This document shows, one piece after another, positions 63,792-64,000 of a DNA stretch of 64,000 nucleotides; position 1 is the stretch's first letter; the number at the start of each line of letters is the position of its first letter. This DNA is from Kribbella steppae (GTDB lineage: Bacteria > Actinomycetota > Actinomycetes > Propionibacteriales > Kribbellaceae). The notes beneath the pieces are model-generated. The model saw only the letters and a program-made list of their open reading frames with translations. It was not told where the DNA came from and made no database searches. The stretch covers positions 1-64,000 of the forward strand of contig NZ_SLWN01000022.1 of NCBI RefSeq assembly GCF_004342025.1. Direction: 5' to 3'. The position numbers and the translations under genes were made by a program.

Positions 63792-64000
63792 ATGAGCTTC
63801 GATCGGGACGGTCTGCTGGAGCAGGTGAAAACCAAGGCCATCGTGCACGGCCGGGTGACGCTGGCGTCGGGGAAGGAAGCCGACTACTACGTCGATCTGC
63901 GCCGGATCACGCTGGACGCGGCCGCGGCCCCGCTGATCGGCCCCGCGATGCTCGAGCTGACCAAGGATCTCGAGTACGACGCGGTCGGCGGACTGACCCT
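63792..64000 (+). CDS. pyrE: Orotate phosphoribosyltransferase, 5' part
   Basis: The first 69 codons of PyrE, cut by the window edge: MSFDRDGLLEQVKTKAIVHG, then RVTLASGKEADYYVDLRRI (substrate-binding loop) and AVGGLT. The enzyme adds ribose-5-phosphate from PRPP to orotate in pyrimidine synthesis. GC content returns to that of the main genome here. Confidence 0.92.
   Translation, partial: MSFDRDGLLEQVKTKAIVHGRVTLASGKEADYYVDLRRITLDAAAAPLIGPAMLELTKDLEYDAVGGLT

Overview
The window is high-GC, gene-dense actinobacterial DNA. It has many GTG starts, ATGA/GTGA stop-start overlaps, HspR-type heat-shock control, Zur-type zinc-free ribosomal protein paralogs, a class E sortase and many secreted lipoproteins. 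Gene content and style suit a soil member of Propionibacteriales such as Kribbella; the genus is an inference. No rRNA, tRNA or CRISPR array was seen.

Layout. 1-2.75 kb: a MerR-type regulator, a RidA-like protein, a PhzF-family enzyme and an acidic unknown protein. 3.0-10.9 kb: a complete potassium-uptake operon, with a small upstream membrane peptide, kdpF, kdpA, kdpB, kdpC, kdpD and kdpE; a 119-bp structured insertion lies between kdpD and kdpE. 11-12.5 kb: two unknown genes. 12.5-14.4 kb: a zinc-starvation cluster (rpsN2, rpmG2, a COG0523 GTPase, rpmE2) around a Zur-like box. 14.5-29.8 kb: histidine utilisation, with a divergent MIO-type lyase, an IclR regulator, hutH, hutU, a ProU/OpuC-type ABC transporter, an M20 amidohydrolase, hutF and hutI. 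Matching palindromes lie upstream of both lyase genes. 29.8-31.4 kb and 37.2-38.1 kb: two patches with three copies of a ~90-bp hairpin repeat, a nonsense-mutated phosphoribosyltransferase, a truncated phosphodiesterase and a possible LuxR remnant. 32.1-40.8 kb: dnaK-grpE-dnaJ-hspR and clpB with three HAIR operators. 40.9-44.3 kb: a stand-alone GyrB-like ATPase domain, an ArsC-like protein, a broken DUF3800-like gene and an aminotransferase. 44.3-50.6 kb: a probable GH87 alpha-1,3-glucanase, a GntR regulator and a sugar ABC transporter, likely one glucan-use locus. 50.6-61.7 kb: assorted metabolic, regulatory and envelope genes including tdh-kbl, an AlkZ-like glycosylase and sortase E. 61.8-63.7 kb: a lower-GC island that looks like a toxin-antitoxin-chaperone (TAC) module: a frameshifted HicA-like toxin, an HTH antitoxin behind a perfect palindrome, and a SecB-like chaperone. 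The window ends inside pyrE.

The most notable signals are the TAC-like island, the shared operator-like palindrome in front of two MIO-family lyases (one with a non-canonical Gly-Thr-Gly triad), the possible RNA switch in kdpD-kdpE, and two families of long intergenic hairpins.
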